This document shows positions 1-8,291 of a stretch of DNA of 44,920 bases, piece after piece (the first letter of the stretch is position 1; each line of letters begins with the position of its first letter). The translations under genes and the position numbers were made by a program. The notes under the pieces are model-generated. The model was not told the DNA's origin, ran no database searches, and was given only the letters and a program-made list of their open reading frames with translations. The stretch covers positions 1 through 44,920 of the forward strand of contig DASUKA010000031.1 in assembly GCA_036278935.1 (NCBI GenBank), written 5' to 3'. This stretch comes from DASSNR01 sp036278935. GTDB taxonomy: Bacteria; Gemmatimonadota; Gemmatimonadetes; Gemmatimonadales; Gemmatimonadaceae.

Positions 1-1
1 C

Positions 2-364
2 GGGCGTCCCCTGATCGATGTGCGCTCGCCCGATGAGTTCTCGGGGAAGACGACGCACATGGCCGCGTACCCGCAGGAGGGCGTGCTGCGCGGCGGCCAC
101 ATTCCGGGGGCGAAGAACGTTCCCTGGTCACGGGCCGCCAACACGGATGGCACGTTCAAGAACGCCGATGAGCTGCGCGGGATTTTCGAAAAGGAAGTTG
201 GGCTCACGCCGGCCGACGATGTCGTGACCTATTGCCGGATCGGGGAACGTTCCTCGCACACCTGGTTTGCGCTCACCTATCTGCTGGGCTACGACAAGGT
301 GCGCAACTACGACGGCAGTTGGACCGAATGGGGCAACTCCGTGGGGGTACCAATCGAGAAATGA
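2..364 (+). CDS. Sulfurtransferase (rhodanese family), 5'-truncated
   Basis: This is the C-terminal part of a thiosulfate/3-mercaptopyruvate sulfurtransferase. The frame is open to the left edge, so the start lies outside the window. The first residues read LIDVRSPDEF, the typical opening of a rhodanese domain. The active-site loop CRIGERS follows, with its Cys codon at 233-235, and then the family ending DGSWTEWGN. The Cys carries a persulfide from thiosulfate or mercaptopyruvate to an acceptor such as cyanide or a thiol. Its stop codon overlaps the ATG of the OsmC-like gene (ATGA at 361-364), and a cysteine synthase follows, so a sulfur-handling operon is likely. The visible part cannot show whether an N-terminal inactive rhodanese domain is present. 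Confidence 0.9.
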   Translation, partial: GRPLIDVRSPDEFSGKTTHMAAYPQEGVLRGGHIPGAKNVPWSRAANTDGTFKNADELRGIFEKEVGLTPADDVVTYCRIGERSSHTWFALTYLLGYDKVRNYDGSWTEWGNSVGVPIEK

Positions 365-870
365 CAACGCCATCCATCACCCCATCCGCCGGTATACCGG
401 CGGCCAGCCCACTCACCCCGCAGGTGGAGCCGGCGCACGTCGCCCCGAACCGGATCTTCGTGCAATGGCAGGGGGCGCTGCGCTTCGACTCGGGGCGGCG
501 CGGCGGCCCGGTGGCGCGCATCGACGGACGGAGCGAGACAGGTCCCAGTCCAGTGGACACGCTGCTGGGCGCGCTTGCGACCTGTGCCGCGAGCGATGTG
601 GTCGAGATCCTGGCCAAACGCCGCACGCCGGTGACCACGCTCGAGATCGAAGTGGAGGGCACCCGGGCGACCAGCATCCCGCGCCGGCTCACGCATGTGG
701 CCCTGCACTTCCGCATCACGGGCGAGGGAATCGAGCAGGCCCAGGCCGAGCGCGCCATCGACCTCGCCATCACCAAGTACTGCTCCGTGCGCGACTCGCT
801 CGACCCGACCATCCCGATCGAGTGGACGCTCGCGCTGAGCGACGAGCCGCGACTGCGCACCTCCGGCTGA
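361..870 (+). CDS. OsmC family protein
   Basis: A 169-residue OsmC/Ohr-superfamily protein. The motif GPSPVDTLLGALATC places the first conserved Cys at residue 75, and KYCSVRDSL places a second at about residue 141. This is the usual two-Cys arrangement for thiol-dependent peroxide reduction. The first 30 residues are Pro/Ala-rich and probably disordered. The start is the ATG overlapping the sulfurtransferase stop, which implies translational coupling. Many OsmC proteins sit beside sulfur-transfer genes, so a role in handling peroxides or persulfides is reasonable. The actual substrate cannot be read from sequence. Confidence 0.88.
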   Translation: MTTPSITPSAGIPAASPLTPQVEPAHVAPNRIFVQWQGALRFDSGRRGGPVARIDGRSETGPSPVDTLLGALATCAASDVVEILAKRRTPVTTLEIEVEGTRATSIPRRLTHVALHFRITGEGIEQAQAERAIDLAITKYCSVRDSLDPTIPIEWTLALSDEPRLRTSG

Positions 871-871
871 C

Positions 872-1834
872 ATGTCGTCCGACGCACCGCTGGCGGTTCA
901 CATCGATCCGGCCGGCACCAGACGCATCGACTCGATGATTGGCCGCACCCCCATGGTCCGCCTCGAGCGCGTGGTGGAGCCGGGCATGGCGGAGGTGTGG
1001 GTGAAGGTGGAAGGGATGGAACCGGGTGGCTCGATCAAGGATCGCACGGCACTCGGCATGGTGCTGGATGCCGAGCGCCGCGGCGTGCTCTCACCCGGCG
1101 ACACCATCGTGGAGCCGACCTCCGGCAACACGGGGATCGGGCTGGCGGTGGTGGCGGCGGCGCGCGGCTACAAGCTGGTGCTCTGCCTGCCGGCACAGAT
1201 GAGCGAGGAGCGGAAGCGCACCCTCCAGGCCTACGGCGCGGAGCTCGTGCTCACCGATCCCGAGCTCCGCATGCTCGCCGCCATCGCGGAGGCCGAGCGT
1301 ATTCGCGACCGCACCGGCGCGTGGATGCCGAACCAGTTCACCAACCCGGCCAACCCGCGCATCCACTATGAGACCACCGGTCCGGAGGTGTGGGAGCAGA
1401 TGGAAGGGCGGATCGACGCCTTCGTCTACGGCAGCGGCACTGGCGGGACGATCAGCGGCGTGGGGCGCTACCTCAAGGAGCACAACCCCGGCGTGCGTGT
1501 GGTGGCGGTGGAGCCGGCGCGCTCCGCCGTGCTCTCCGGCAAGGAGCGGGGGCAGCACCAGTTCCAGGGCATGGGACCCGGCTTCATTCCGGAGAACCTG
1601 GACCGGTCGGTGATCGACCGCGTGGTGGACGTCTGGGAGGAGGACGCCTTTCCCGTGGCGCGCCGTCTCGCGAAGGAGGAGGGGTTGTTCGTGGGGATGT
1701 CGAGCGGCGCGATCGCGTGGGCCTCGCTCCTGATCGCGCGCGAGCTGGGGGAGGGGAAGCGGGTGGCGATGATCGCGCCGGACTCGGGGGCGAGGTATCT
1801 GTCGACGGGGCTGTTCGAGGGGAGTGGGGTGTGA
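872..1834 (+). CDS. PLP-dependent cysteine synthase family protein
   Basis: A 320-residue fold-type II PLP enzyme of the O-acetylserine sulfhydrylase/cystathionine beta-synthase family. Lys56 in GGSIKDR is the PLP-binding lysine. TSGNTG is the substrate/PLP loop and GSGTGGTISG is the phosphate-binding glycine loop. Near the end MSSGAIAWA corresponds to the serine that contacts the PLP ring nitrogen. No CBS domain or heme segment follows, so it has cysteine synthase (CysK/CysM) architecture. The residue before the lysine loop is Glu (EPGGS) where CysK usually has Asn. It begins one base after the OsmC stop and is the last gene of the sulfur operon. O-acetylserine, O-phosphoserine and cystathionine activity cannot be told apart here. 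Confidence 0.9.
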   Translation: MSSDAPLAVHIDPAGTRRIDSMIGRTPMVRLERVVEPGMAEVWVKVEGMEPGGSIKDRTALGMVLDAERRGVLSPGDTIVEPTSGNTGIGLAVVAAARGYKLVLCLPAQMSEERKRTLQAYGAELVLTDPELRMLAAIAEAERIRDRTGAWMPNQFTNPANPRIHYETTGPEVWEQMEGRIDAFVYGSGTGGTISGVGRYLKEHNPGVRVVAVEPARSAVLSGKERGQHQFQGMGPGFIPENLDRSVIDRVVDVWEEDAFPVARRLAKEEGLFVGMSSGAIAWASLLIARELGEGKRVAMIAPDSGARYLSTGLFEGSGV

Positions 1835-1867
1835 GTTGTGGGTTAGGGGGACGGAGCAGGCAGTAGA

Positions 1868-1891
1868 TCAGTGAGTCAGTCGGTCAGTGAG
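1868..1891. repeat. Three tandem 8-bp units
   Basis: Three 8-bp units run end to end between the cysteine synthase and the convergent receptor gene: TCAGTGAG, TCAGTCGG and TCAGTGAG. The outer two are identical and the middle one differs at two positions. I see no clear terminator hairpin in this 138-nt convergent gap. Confidence 0.6.
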
Positions 1892-1972
1892 GCAGAAACG
1901 GCACATAGGAGCACGGCCCTCTCCGCCGCCGGCTGTCCCATACCTCAGAACCCATGATCCATTACTCGCAAC

Positions 1973-4747
1973 TCACCACGTCACGTCCAGCCGCGCGGTG
2001 ACGTAGCGGACGGGAGGTTGCGTCATGTACTCGGCGCTGGAGATCGGATCAGACGCATACGCGTCATCCTCGGGATCGAGTCCTCGGTAGTCCGTCCAGG
2101 TGTCCAGGTTGCGCGCCGCCAGGGTGAGGCGTGCGTCGCTCGCGCCAAGATGACGTGCCCATCCGGACGGAGCGGTGAGGGTGAGGGCCACCTCGCGAAG
2201 CTTCCAGAAGCTGGCATCCTCGATGAAGCCAGCATCGGATCCCATGCTCCCGGCTATGGCGGCGGCCTGGTCGGCGAGCGGTGCGGTGGGATCCTCGACG
2301 GCACGGCAGACCGACAGGCACCTGATGGCACGCGTCTCATCATACCTCACGAAGCCGCCCCGATAATCGAACAGCGCGGAGAGGTTCACCTTGCCGAACA
2401 GGGTGACGTCCGGAGCGATGGAAAACTCGCGCCGGGGGAGCGGGCTCCCGAGATAGACCGCGGTATCACCGAGCTGCACCTCGCAGGGCGGACCGCCCGT
2501 CACCTGCGGCTGCCCGGGACAGTTCGCGCTGCTGATGATGCCGTCGCCATTCCGGTCCTCGTACGCGAGGATGGGACGCTGCCAGTATCCACCAACCGGA
2601 TACCCGTTCCGCGCGAGCTGCCTGACGCCGATCGCCACGAGCGGGCTCACGTCCGAACCGGGCAGAAGCAACGAGCTGTTCGTCGCGGCGGAGAGCGTAA
2701 GATCCAGGGTGAGTGGCCGCGATTGCACGAGCGTGGCCTGCAGTTGCGCCTCCGCGCCGCGATCCCGGACCGTACGCACGTCGCCCAGTGGATCGACCGG
2801 CGCTAACCCGTTCGCATCGAAGATGCTGCTGAGGTCCGGAATTGGTTCGTGAAATCGTCTATCAAAGTACGTGAGCGCCAGCGTCGCACGCCCGGCAAAG
2901 AGTGTCGCATCGAGCCCCGTCTCCACCTCGCGCATCCGCTCATCCGCCTGCATGGTGATGAGGCGACCCAGTACGTCGCCGACATCCCAGCGGCTCGTGC
3001 CCGCGGTGGCAAACGTCAGTGGTGCTCCAACGGTGCGCGTCGTCCTGCCATACGCGACCCGCGCACGCAGGCTCGTCAACCACCCGAGATGCGGGAAGAA
3101 GGGCTCGGCGCTGACGAGCCACGACGCGTCCGCCGACGACGACCACGCGACCTGGCTCGGAGAGTCCTGGCTCCGCTCCCTGTCACGAGAGGCGCCCACC
3201 GTGAGGAAGAGCCGGTCGCGCCAGGCCACGTGTTGCTGGAGGTACGCGCCCAGGGCAGAGGCCCAAGGATTCTCGCGGAGCGTCGTTTCGTCGAAAAGGG
3301 AAGTACCCTCGATCACATCCGTGCGCCGCTCGGAATCGTCCATCCGGTCGCGATGGTAGCGCACGCCGAAAGCGGTGGTGGCTGCGAGCGTCGATGTCAG
3401 ATCGTAGGCAGTCGACGCACCGAGGTCCGCAGTGTATCGCATGCCGGTATATCGGCCGGAATCCGCAAGGAGATCCAGGACTGTGTTCGGTTGCGAAAGG
3501 TTCGGCGTTTCGCTCATCTGATCGCCCGACAACATCACCCGATCCATACCCACCGTAACGTGTGACCTGAAGCCAGGAGCGGGGTGCCACGATCCGGTCC
3601 CGCCAATCGTGAGGTGATGCACATCTTCCACCGCCATGGCACCCAGCAACAGCGGCAGCGGTCGCTGGTAGTCATCGTTCGGCGAGACGTCGGCCGAGTA
3701 GGCGTCCATGGCCGCAGCTTGTACGCCGCCGCCCAGGTCGCCCAGGGGCATGTGCAGCGTGCCGTCCAGATACGACCCTGTGAAGGTCCAGCCGACCGTG
3801 GCGCCGGATGCGGCGTCGGCGGGGTGGCCGAAATTGGCACGGAGGTGCGTGCGCTCGCGAGCGCTGTTGATGGTGACGCCGTTCTCGCGGTCGAAGTCGC
3901 CGGCGAGATAGTATCCGGTGCCCCCCATGTGTCCACTCACGGAGAGCCCATGCCGCTGGTACGAGCCCCTACGAAAGGGGCTCGTGTCCTCCAGCGGATC
4001 TGTCACGCGTACCGCACCTGGCTCGCACACGCCAAGCGCCTGCCGGTCCAGGGTGCATGTGATGCGAACGTCGGTGCGAGGATTCACAACTGACCGGTCG
4101 ATGTTCGGCGGGTACGCGGTGACCTCGGAGACCGGGCCGTACTCGGTGTGCAGCTTCCAGCGCGCTTTCCATGGACCGCCGCGCCGGGTGGTGATGAGAA
4201 TGACGCCGCTGGCAGCATCGCCGCTAAACAGCGCCGCCGAAGCCGGCCCCCGCAGCACCTGGATGCGGGCGATGTCGGTCAGGTCGAGATCATCCAAGCG
4301 GGACGGCCGCTGCCCGCCCACGTCGAGCGTTGTGGACGCGGTCGCGTTGTCAACGCGCACGCCATCGACGATGAGCAGCGGATCATTCCGCAAGGCCAGG
4401 CTGTTGAATCCGCGCACATAGATGCGTGCCCCGCTGCCGGTTGTCCCGCTGGGCCGTTGCACCAGGACGCCCGGCAGACGTGACGAGAGAAGGTCCGAGA
4501 GATCGCCTTGGGGCGGCTGGCCCATGGAGTCGACCTCGATCACGCCGGCGGTGCGGCCGGTCGTAGCGGCACGCCGGGCGACACCGGTCACGGAGGGAAC
4601 GCTGCCGCTGAGCGGCACGGCAGTCTTCGGTGGCTGGCTGTCCGGGGCGGAGACGGTGCGTTGGGCGGCCAAGGCGCGCGCGCCGCCGAGAAGTGCGACG
4701 ACAAAGCAGATGACGGCGCGTGCGCGCCGCTTGCTCAAGACGTACAT
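1973..4747 (-). CDS. TonB-dependent outer membrane receptor, SusC/RagA-like
   Basis: A 924-residue outer-membrane receptor. A basic N-terminus and hydrophobic stretch (AVICFVVALLGGARALAAQ) form a signal peptide. A plug domain follows at roughly residues 75-190, with SRLPGVLVQ, IYVRGFNSL, LLIVDGVRVD and VLRGPASAALFSGDAASG, typical of SusC-like receptors. The rest is beta-barrel, including a loop with RNGDGIISS that resembles a SusC calcium-type loop. It ends in Trp (ARLDVTW), where barrel proteins often end in an aromatic residue. No carboxypeptidase-regulatory domain is evident before the plug. It would import a large substrate using TonB energy, but the ligand is unknown. It lies downstream of the sigma/anti-sigma pair on the same strand. 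No SusD partner is in the window. Confidence 0.88.
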   Translation of the reverse strand: MYVLSKRRARAVICFVVALLGGARALAAQRTVSAPDSQPPKTAVPLSGSVPSVTGVARRAATTGRTAGVIEVDSMGQPPQGDLSDLLSSRLPGVLVQRPSGTTGSGARIYVRGFNSLALRNDPLLIVDGVRVDNATASTTLDVGGQRPSRLDDLDLTDIARIQVLRGPASAALFSGDAASGVILITTRRGGPWKARWKLHTEYGPVSEVTAYPPNIDRSVVNPRTDVRITCTLDRQALGVCEPGAVRVTDPLEDTSPFRRGSYQRHGLSVSGHMGGTGYYLAGDFDRENGVTINSARERTHLRANFGHPADAASGATVGWTFTGSYLDGTLHMPLGDLGGGVQAAAMDAYSADVSPNDDYQRPLPLLLGAMAVEDVHHLTIGGTGSWHPAPGFRSHVTVGMDRVMLSGDQMSETPNLSQPNTVLDLLADSGRYTGMRYTADLGASTAYDLTSTLAATTAFGVRYHRDRMDDSERRTDVIEGTSLFDETTLRENPWASALGAYLQQHVAWRDRLFLTVGASRDRERSQDSPSQVAWSSSADASWLVSAEPFFPHLGWLTSLRARVAYGRTTRTVGAPLTFATAGTSRWDVGDVLGRLITMQADERMREVETGLDATLFAGRATLALTYFDRRFHEPIPDLSSIFDANGLAPVDPLGDVRTVRDRGAEAQLQATLVQSRPLTLDLTLSAATNSSLLLPGSDVSPLVAIGVRQLARNGYPVGGYWQRPILAYEDRNGDGIISSANCPGQPQVTGGPPCEVQLGDTAVYLGSPLPRREFSIAPDVTLFGKVNLSALFDYRGGFVRYDETRAIRCLSVCRAVEDPTAPLADQAAAIAGSMGSDAGFIEDASFWKLREVALTLTAPSGWARHLGASDARLTLAARNLDTWTDYRGLDPEDDAYASDPISSAEYMTQPPVRYVTARLDVTW

Positions 4748-4876
4748 CCAGCTGTTATCTGGAGGGTTCGGTGTGATGGGCCGGGGGCACAGCCGACCGG
4801 GTAGGAGGCGGGAGTGGATTCTGGCTTATGGGTTGTGAGCAATCCTCGGGGGAGAGGACTCTCTTCCGGAAGCTGG

Positions 4877-4910
4877 CCTTCTTCCTGTTCCCGCTCCCTT
4901 CTCCCTCGTT
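4877..4910. repeat. Pyrimidine-rich intergenic tract (copy A)
   Basis: A nearly pure C/T stretch built from TTCCC/TCTCCC-like words lies immediately after the anti-sigma stop codon. It is one of five related tracts in this window (others at 5894-5971, 10845-10945, 12160-12190 and 12656-12681). It shares the word CTTCTCCCTCG with the tract inside the second antiporter gene. Confidence 0.55.
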
Positions 4911-4911
4911 C

Positions 4912-5154
4912 TTACGCTTCCGCCGAGCCCACCTCGCGGAGCATGGCGCGGATGCGCATGCGGAGGGCGCCGGACGCGCGTTGGTTGCATCGCGCGGAGG
5001 CGATGGCACCGAGGAAGGCGCGTTCGAAATCGAATTGCGGGTAGCACTGCTGGCAGACGGCCAGGTGCTCGCGGATGGCGGCCATTTTCTGCTCGGTCAG
5101 CTCATCGTCGAGATAATCCCAGAGCTGCCGCATGGCTTCTTCGCAATCGATCAT
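4912..5154 (-). CDS. Zinc-binding anti-sigma factor, RsrA-like
   Basis: An 80-residue anti-sigma factor with the ZAS zinc signature His30-x3-Cys34-x2-Cys37, plus Cys4 near the N-terminus and Cys56 after the motif. This spacing matches redox-switch factors such as RsrA, where disulfide formation expels zinc and frees the sigma factor. It has no membrane segment and should be cytoplasmic. Its ATG lies 11 nt after the stop of the sigma gene, with no convincing ribosome-binding site, so it is probably translationally coupled. The function as redox anti-sigma is inferred from residue pattern and gene order. A zinc-only, non-redox anti-sigma is the alternative. Confidence 0.85.
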   Translation of the reverse strand: MIDCEEAMRQLWDYLDDELTEQKMAAIREHLAVCQQCYPQFDFERAFLGAIASARCNQRASGALRMRIRAMLREVGSAEA

Positions 5155-5165
5155 GGGAGTGGGTC

Positions 5166-5852
5166 TCAGGGGTCCAGAGCGGAGTGTGAATTAGAGTGCC
5201 GTTTGGCACCCGTTTGTGTATGCAAGTTCGCGGACATCAACGTGCCACCGGATCGATCGCTTCGCGCCCGGACTTCTGCAGCCGTCGCGAAACCGGCATC
5301 GCAGGCGTGCATCAGGAGCGCTTCCTGCAAGAGCCGGCGCCCGCGGAAGAGCCGCGACCGGATCGTCCCGATCGGCACCCCCTGAATGGCCGCCGCCTCC
5401 TCGTACGACTGGCCTTCCACATCCACCAGCACCACCGCCATCCGAAAAACGACCGGGAGCGCCGCAATCGCCTGTTCGATAGCCGGCCCCAGGTCGAGCC
5501 GCGCGAACAGATCCTCGTATCCCCCCTGCCGCGCCCGCGTTGCCGTATGCAACGCCGCGAGTGCCTCGAACTCGGCATCCGTCGCGACATCCATCTTCCG
5601 TCGCTCCCGCTCGCGCACCCGGAGAAAGACGTTGCGGCAGATGGTGAACAACCACCGGCGGCAATCGCTACCCGGCTGAAACGTATGCCACGAGCGGTAG
5701 GCGCGCAAATACGTCTCCTGAACGATGTCGTCAGCATCCGCCTCGTCCCGCGTCATGGAGCACGCGAAGCGGTAGACATCGTCCACCCAGGCGAGCGCTT
5801 CCTGCGTGAAGCGCTCGTCCGAGGTGCCGTCAGGGATTCCGGAGTCGCTCAT
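5166..5852 (-). CDS. ECF RNA polymerase sigma factor, SigR-like
   Basis: An extracytoplasmic-function sigma-70 factor of about 228 residues. Region 2 contains DADDIVQETYLRAYRSW and region 2.4 follows with FQPGSDCRRWLFTICRN. Region 4 contains YEEAAAIQGVPIGTIRSRL, the helix-turn-helix that reads the -35 element. The sequence is close to the SigR/SigE-type group that pairs with RsrA-like anti-sigmas. A tail of roughly 40 residues after region 4 is polar and looks disordered, longer than usual. I chose the ATG at 5852; a GTG at 5861 is a 3-codon longer alternative. It is first in a likely operon with the anti-sigma and the TonB receptor, so autoregulation is probable. Confidence 0.88.
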   Translation of the reverse strand: MSDSGIPDGTSDERFTQEALAWVDDVYRFACSMTRDEADADDIVQETYLRAYRSWHTFQPGSDCRRWLFTICRNVFLRVRERERRKMDVATDAEFEALAALHTATRARQGGYEDLFARLDLGPAIEQAIAALPVVFRMAVVLVDVEGQSYEEAAAIQGVPIGTIRSRLFRGRRLLQEALLMHACDAGFATAAEVRARSDRSGGTLMSANLHTQTGAKRHSNSHSALDP

Positions 5853-6168
5853 GCTCTTCACAAACCCACCGTCCCGCGGACGGGTTCCCGCCGCCTTCCC
5901 TGCTCCCCTCTTCCCTGTTCCCTACTTCCTTATTGCCTCTTCCCTATTTCCGCCTCCCTCGCAACGGCGCTGTTCTTGCGGGAAATTTCGGCGTACGGAT
6001 AGAACGGCCGGCAGAGTGGATGACACCACCACCGCTCACGACCCGATGTGCCGCCGGCCGTTCGCTCCGCACGGTCCACACAGGACGCGCACCATGTCCG
6101 TCGGCTCTTCGGTTCCCCCAACCGGCGCTCCATGCCGGTATCGTCATGCACTCCCTGCGAGGTATGCC
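5853..6168. other. Divergent intergenic region between sigma factor and pqqA
   Basis: These 316 bases separate the minus-strand sigma gene from pqqA and must hold both promoters. The left third is a pyrimidine-rich tract. A weak sigma-70-like pair for pqqA is TTGCGG at 5976-5981 and GATAGA at 5998-6003, with a 16-bp spacer; this is only suggestive. The rest (about 6005-6155) shows no gene or RNA that I recognise. The pqqA ribosome-binding site GAGGT is at 6159-6163. Confidence 0.4.
5894..5971. repeat. Pyrimidine-rich intergenic tract (copy B)
   Basis: About 75 bases of almost pure C/T made of repeated TTCCCT/TTCCTT words, upstream of the sigma gene. It has the same composition and word use as the other tracts in this window and encodes nothing visible. 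Confidence 0.6.
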
Positions 6169-6243
6169 ATGCAATGGACCAAGCCTGAATTCGAAGTGGT
6201 TGAGGTCACGATGGAAGTGACCGCCTACGTTGCCCGACGCTAA
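6169..6243 (+). CDS. pqqA: PQQ precursor peptide PqqA
   Basis: A 24-residue ribosomally made peptide that is the substrate for pyrroloquinoline quinone. Glu16 and Tyr20 in EVTAY have the invariant E-x3-Y spacing that PqqE cross-links between Glu C-gamma and the Tyr ring. The N-terminal MQWTKPEFE resembles the usual W/K/P start of PqqA. A good ribosome-binding site, GAGGT, ends 5 nt before the ATG. A strong hairpin begins 7 nt after the stop, and pqqB follows. Identity is secure from the motif together with the downstream pqqBCDE. Confidence 0.95.
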   Translation: MQWTKPEFEVVEVTMEVTAYVARR

Positions 6244-6250
6244 ACATCGT

Positions 6251-6278
6251 GCGGGGGCCCGCGTAGCCGGGCCCCCGC
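6251..6278 (+). terminator. Strong hairpin between pqqA and pqqB
   Basis: A perfect 11-bp stem, GCGGGGGCCCG paired with CGGGCCCCCGC, around a 6-nt loop CGTAGC. It starts 7 nt after the pqqA stop and ends 10 nt before the pqqB start. No T-run follows. It is more likely a partial terminator or an mRNA-stabilising element that raises pqqA level over pqqB-E than a full stop. Confidence 0.75.
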
Positions 6279-6288
6279 ATCACTCCAT

Positions 6289-7203
6289 GTGCGGGTGATC
6301 CTCCTCGGCACGGCGGCCGGCGGCGGCTTCCCGCAGTGGAATTGCTGGTGCCCCGGATGCCGAATCGCGCGCTCAGCGCCGGATCGCGCCCATCCCAGAA
6401 CGCAATCGTCGCTGGCCGTGAGCGCCGACGGCGAGCGCTGGTTTCTCTGCAACGCCTCACCCGACGTGCGCGAACAGCTCGCCCATCTGCCGGCTCCCGA
6501 GCCGCCCTCGCACGCTTCGCGATGCATGCCGGTGCACGGCCTCGTGGTCACGGACGCGGAGCTCGATCACACGCTCGGCATCCCGCTCCTGCGCGAGAGC
6601 GGCGCCCTCACGCTCTACGCGACGCCAGCCGTCCAGCGCACGCTCGAATGCGAGTCGTGTCTCCTGCCGATCACGCGCGCCTTCGCCGAGGTCGTCGTTC
6701 AAGAGCTGACCCCCGGGCGGGAGACCGCGCTGACGTACGAGGATGGCACGAACAGCGGGCTCGCCGTGCGCCCGTTCATCGTGCCGGGCAATGCGCCCCG
6801 CTTCGCGGACGGCGCGCATCCCGACCATACGGTCGGCCTCCTCATCCGCGATCGCCGGACGGGCGGCAGTTGCGCCTTCGTCCCGGGATGCGGCGCGCTC
6901 GACCACGCGCTCCTGCGCCGCCTCGCCACCGTCGACCTGCTCCTGTTCGATGGAACCTGCTGGACCGACGATGAGCTCGTGGCGCTTGGCGCGGGGACGC
7001 GCACCGCGCGCGCGATGGGACACGTGCCGATCTCGGGTGACGACGGCAGTCTGGCGCTGCTCGCCTCGCTCCCCTGCCGCACCACCGTCTACACTCATAT
7101 CAACAACACCAACCCGATGCTGATCGAAGACTCGCCGCAGCGCGCGGCTGTCGAAGACGCCGGCATCAGCGTCGGGATGGACGGGATGCAGTTCGGGATA
7201 TGA
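6289..7203 (+). CDS. pqqB: Pyrroloquinoline quinone biosynthesis protein PqqB
   Basis: A 304-residue metallo-beta-lactamase-fold protein of the PQQ pathway, thought to hydroxylate the tyrosine of the cross-linked precursor. The N-terminal GTAAGGGFPQWNCWC is diagnostic: glycine-rich loop, then the Cys-x-Cys zinc site. Further family landmarks are NASPDVREQL, TDAELDHTLG, MGHVPISGDDGSL and the ending THINNTNPML. The start is a GTG with no clear Shine-Dalgarno, 10 nt after the hairpin. That suggests weaker translation than pqqA. The N-terminal alignment with the family supports this start. Confidence 0.95.
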   Translation: MRVILLGTAAGGGFPQWNCWCPGCRIARSAPDRAHPRTQSSLAVSADGERWFLCNASPDVREQLAHLPAPEPPSHASRCMPVHGLVVTDAELDHTLGIPLLRESGALTLYATPAVQRTLECESCLLPITRAFAEVVVQELTPGRETALTYEDGTNSGLAVRPFIVPGNAPRFADGAHPDHTVGLLIRDRRTGGSCAFVPGCGALDHALLRRLATVDLLLFDGTCWTDDELVALGAGTRTARAMGHVPISGDDGSLALLASLPCRTTVYTHINNTNPMLIEDSPQRAAVEDAGISVGMDGMQFGI

Positions 7204-7254
7204 GGGACCAGGGAGAAGACAAGAGATGCATGGTGGGATAATCAGGATACGCCC

Positions 7255-8013
7255 ATGACGACATTAACGACATTGCGCACGCTGCCCGCGGCGGCGCCGC
7301 CCGCGCCGCCGATGCCCGCGCTGGAACGGCCGCTCGCGCCCGATGCACTGGAAGATGCGTTGCGCGCATTCCATGGCTCGTACTACGTGGAGCACCCGTT
7401 TCATCGCCAGATGCACGAGGGCACGCTCACGCAGCGGCAGCTCCAGGGTTGGGTCGCGAACCGGCTTGCGTACCAGCGCGCCATCCCGCGAAAGGACGGG
7501 GCGATCCTCTCCAACTGCCCCGATGCCGCCGTGCGCAGGCGGTGGATTCAGCGCATCCTCGACCACGATGGCGCGCGCGAAGGAGAGGGCGGTATCGAGA
7601 TGTGGATCCGGCTGGGCGAAGCAATGGGCGTTCCGCGCGAGGAGATGGTCGACGAGCGGCATGTGCTGCCCGGCGTCCGATTCGCCACCGAGGCGTACGT
7701 CAACTTCTGCAAGACGAAACCGTGGGTGGACGCCTGCGCCTCTTCGCTCACCGAGCTGTTCGCGCCCGACATCATGCGACGACGGCTGGCGGCGTTTCCC
7801 ACGCACTACCCGTGGATCCGCCGCGAGGCGTACGCCTACTTCGAGAGCCGCCTTACGCAGGCGCCGCGCGACGTGATGCACGGTCTCGAGATCGTGAAGA
7901 CGCATTGCACCAGCGTGGAGATGCAGCGTCGCGCCTTCGAGGCGCTGTCATTCAAACTGAACGTGCTCTGGATGATGATCGACACCATCCACAACGCCTA
8001 CCGGGACGCGTAG
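7255..8013 (+). CDS. pqqC: Pyrroloquinoline-quinone synthase PqqC
   Basis: A 252-residue oxidase that carries out the final ring closure and eight-electron oxidation giving PQQ, using oxygen and no metal. Visible landmarks are AFHGSYYVEHPFHRQMHEG, GWVANRLAYQRAIPRKDGA and the C-terminal VEMQRRAFEALSFKLNVLW. The all-helical TenA/HO-like architecture fits the length. An extra 25 residues, rich in Ala and Pro, precede the core and look disordered. It lies 51 nt after pqqB, and pqqD begins 2 nt after its stop. Confidence 0.95.
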   Translation: MTTLTTLRTLPAAAPPAPPMPALERPLAPDALEDALRAFHGSYYVEHPFHRQMHEGTLTQRQLQGWVANRLAYQRAIPRKDGAILSNCPDAAVRRRWIQRILDHDGAREGEGGIEMWIRLGEAMGVPREEMVDERHVLPGVRFATEAYVNFCKTKPWVDACASSLTELFAPDIMRRRLAAFPTHYPWIRREAYAYFESRLTQAPRDVMHGLEIVKTHCTSVEMQRRAFEALSFKLNVLWMMIDTIHNAYRDA

Positions 8014-8015
8014 CC

Positions 8016-8291
8016 GTGCCGCTCACCGCCACGTCGCGCCCCGCGCTCTGGCGCCTGGCACGGATGGACTTCGATCCCGTGCGGCGGCGGCGCGTGCTGC
8101 TCTATCCGGAAGGGACCATCATGCTCAACGCCACCGCCGCCGAGATTCTCGATCTGTGCGATGGCGAGCGGACGGTCGCGGACATCGCGGCGACGCTGAG
8201 CGCCAGATATCACACGGATGTGAGCCAGGACGTAACAGAGTGCCTCTCGCGACTCGCCGATCAGGAGGTGATCCGTGATGGCGCCGGGTAA
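8016..8291 (+). CDS. pqqD: PQQ peptide chaperone PqqD
   Basis: A 91-residue RiPP recognition element that binds PqqA and presents it to PqqE. Landmarks are RPALWRLARMDFDPVRRRRVLLYPEG and LNATAAEILDLCDGERTVADI, the latter forming the winged-helix part. Length equals the family norm. The start is a GTG just after the pqqC stop. The 3' end overlaps pqqE by 14 nt and contains its ribosome-binding site. Confidence 0.93.
   Translation: MPLTATSRPALWRLARMDFDPVRRRRVLLYPEGTIMLNATAAEILDLCDGERTVADIAATLSARYHTDVSQDVTECLSRLADQEVIRDGAG

Noticed and set aside
1868..1891. Possible CRISPR-like repeat
   Set aside because: Only three 8-bp units with no spacers and no cas genes.
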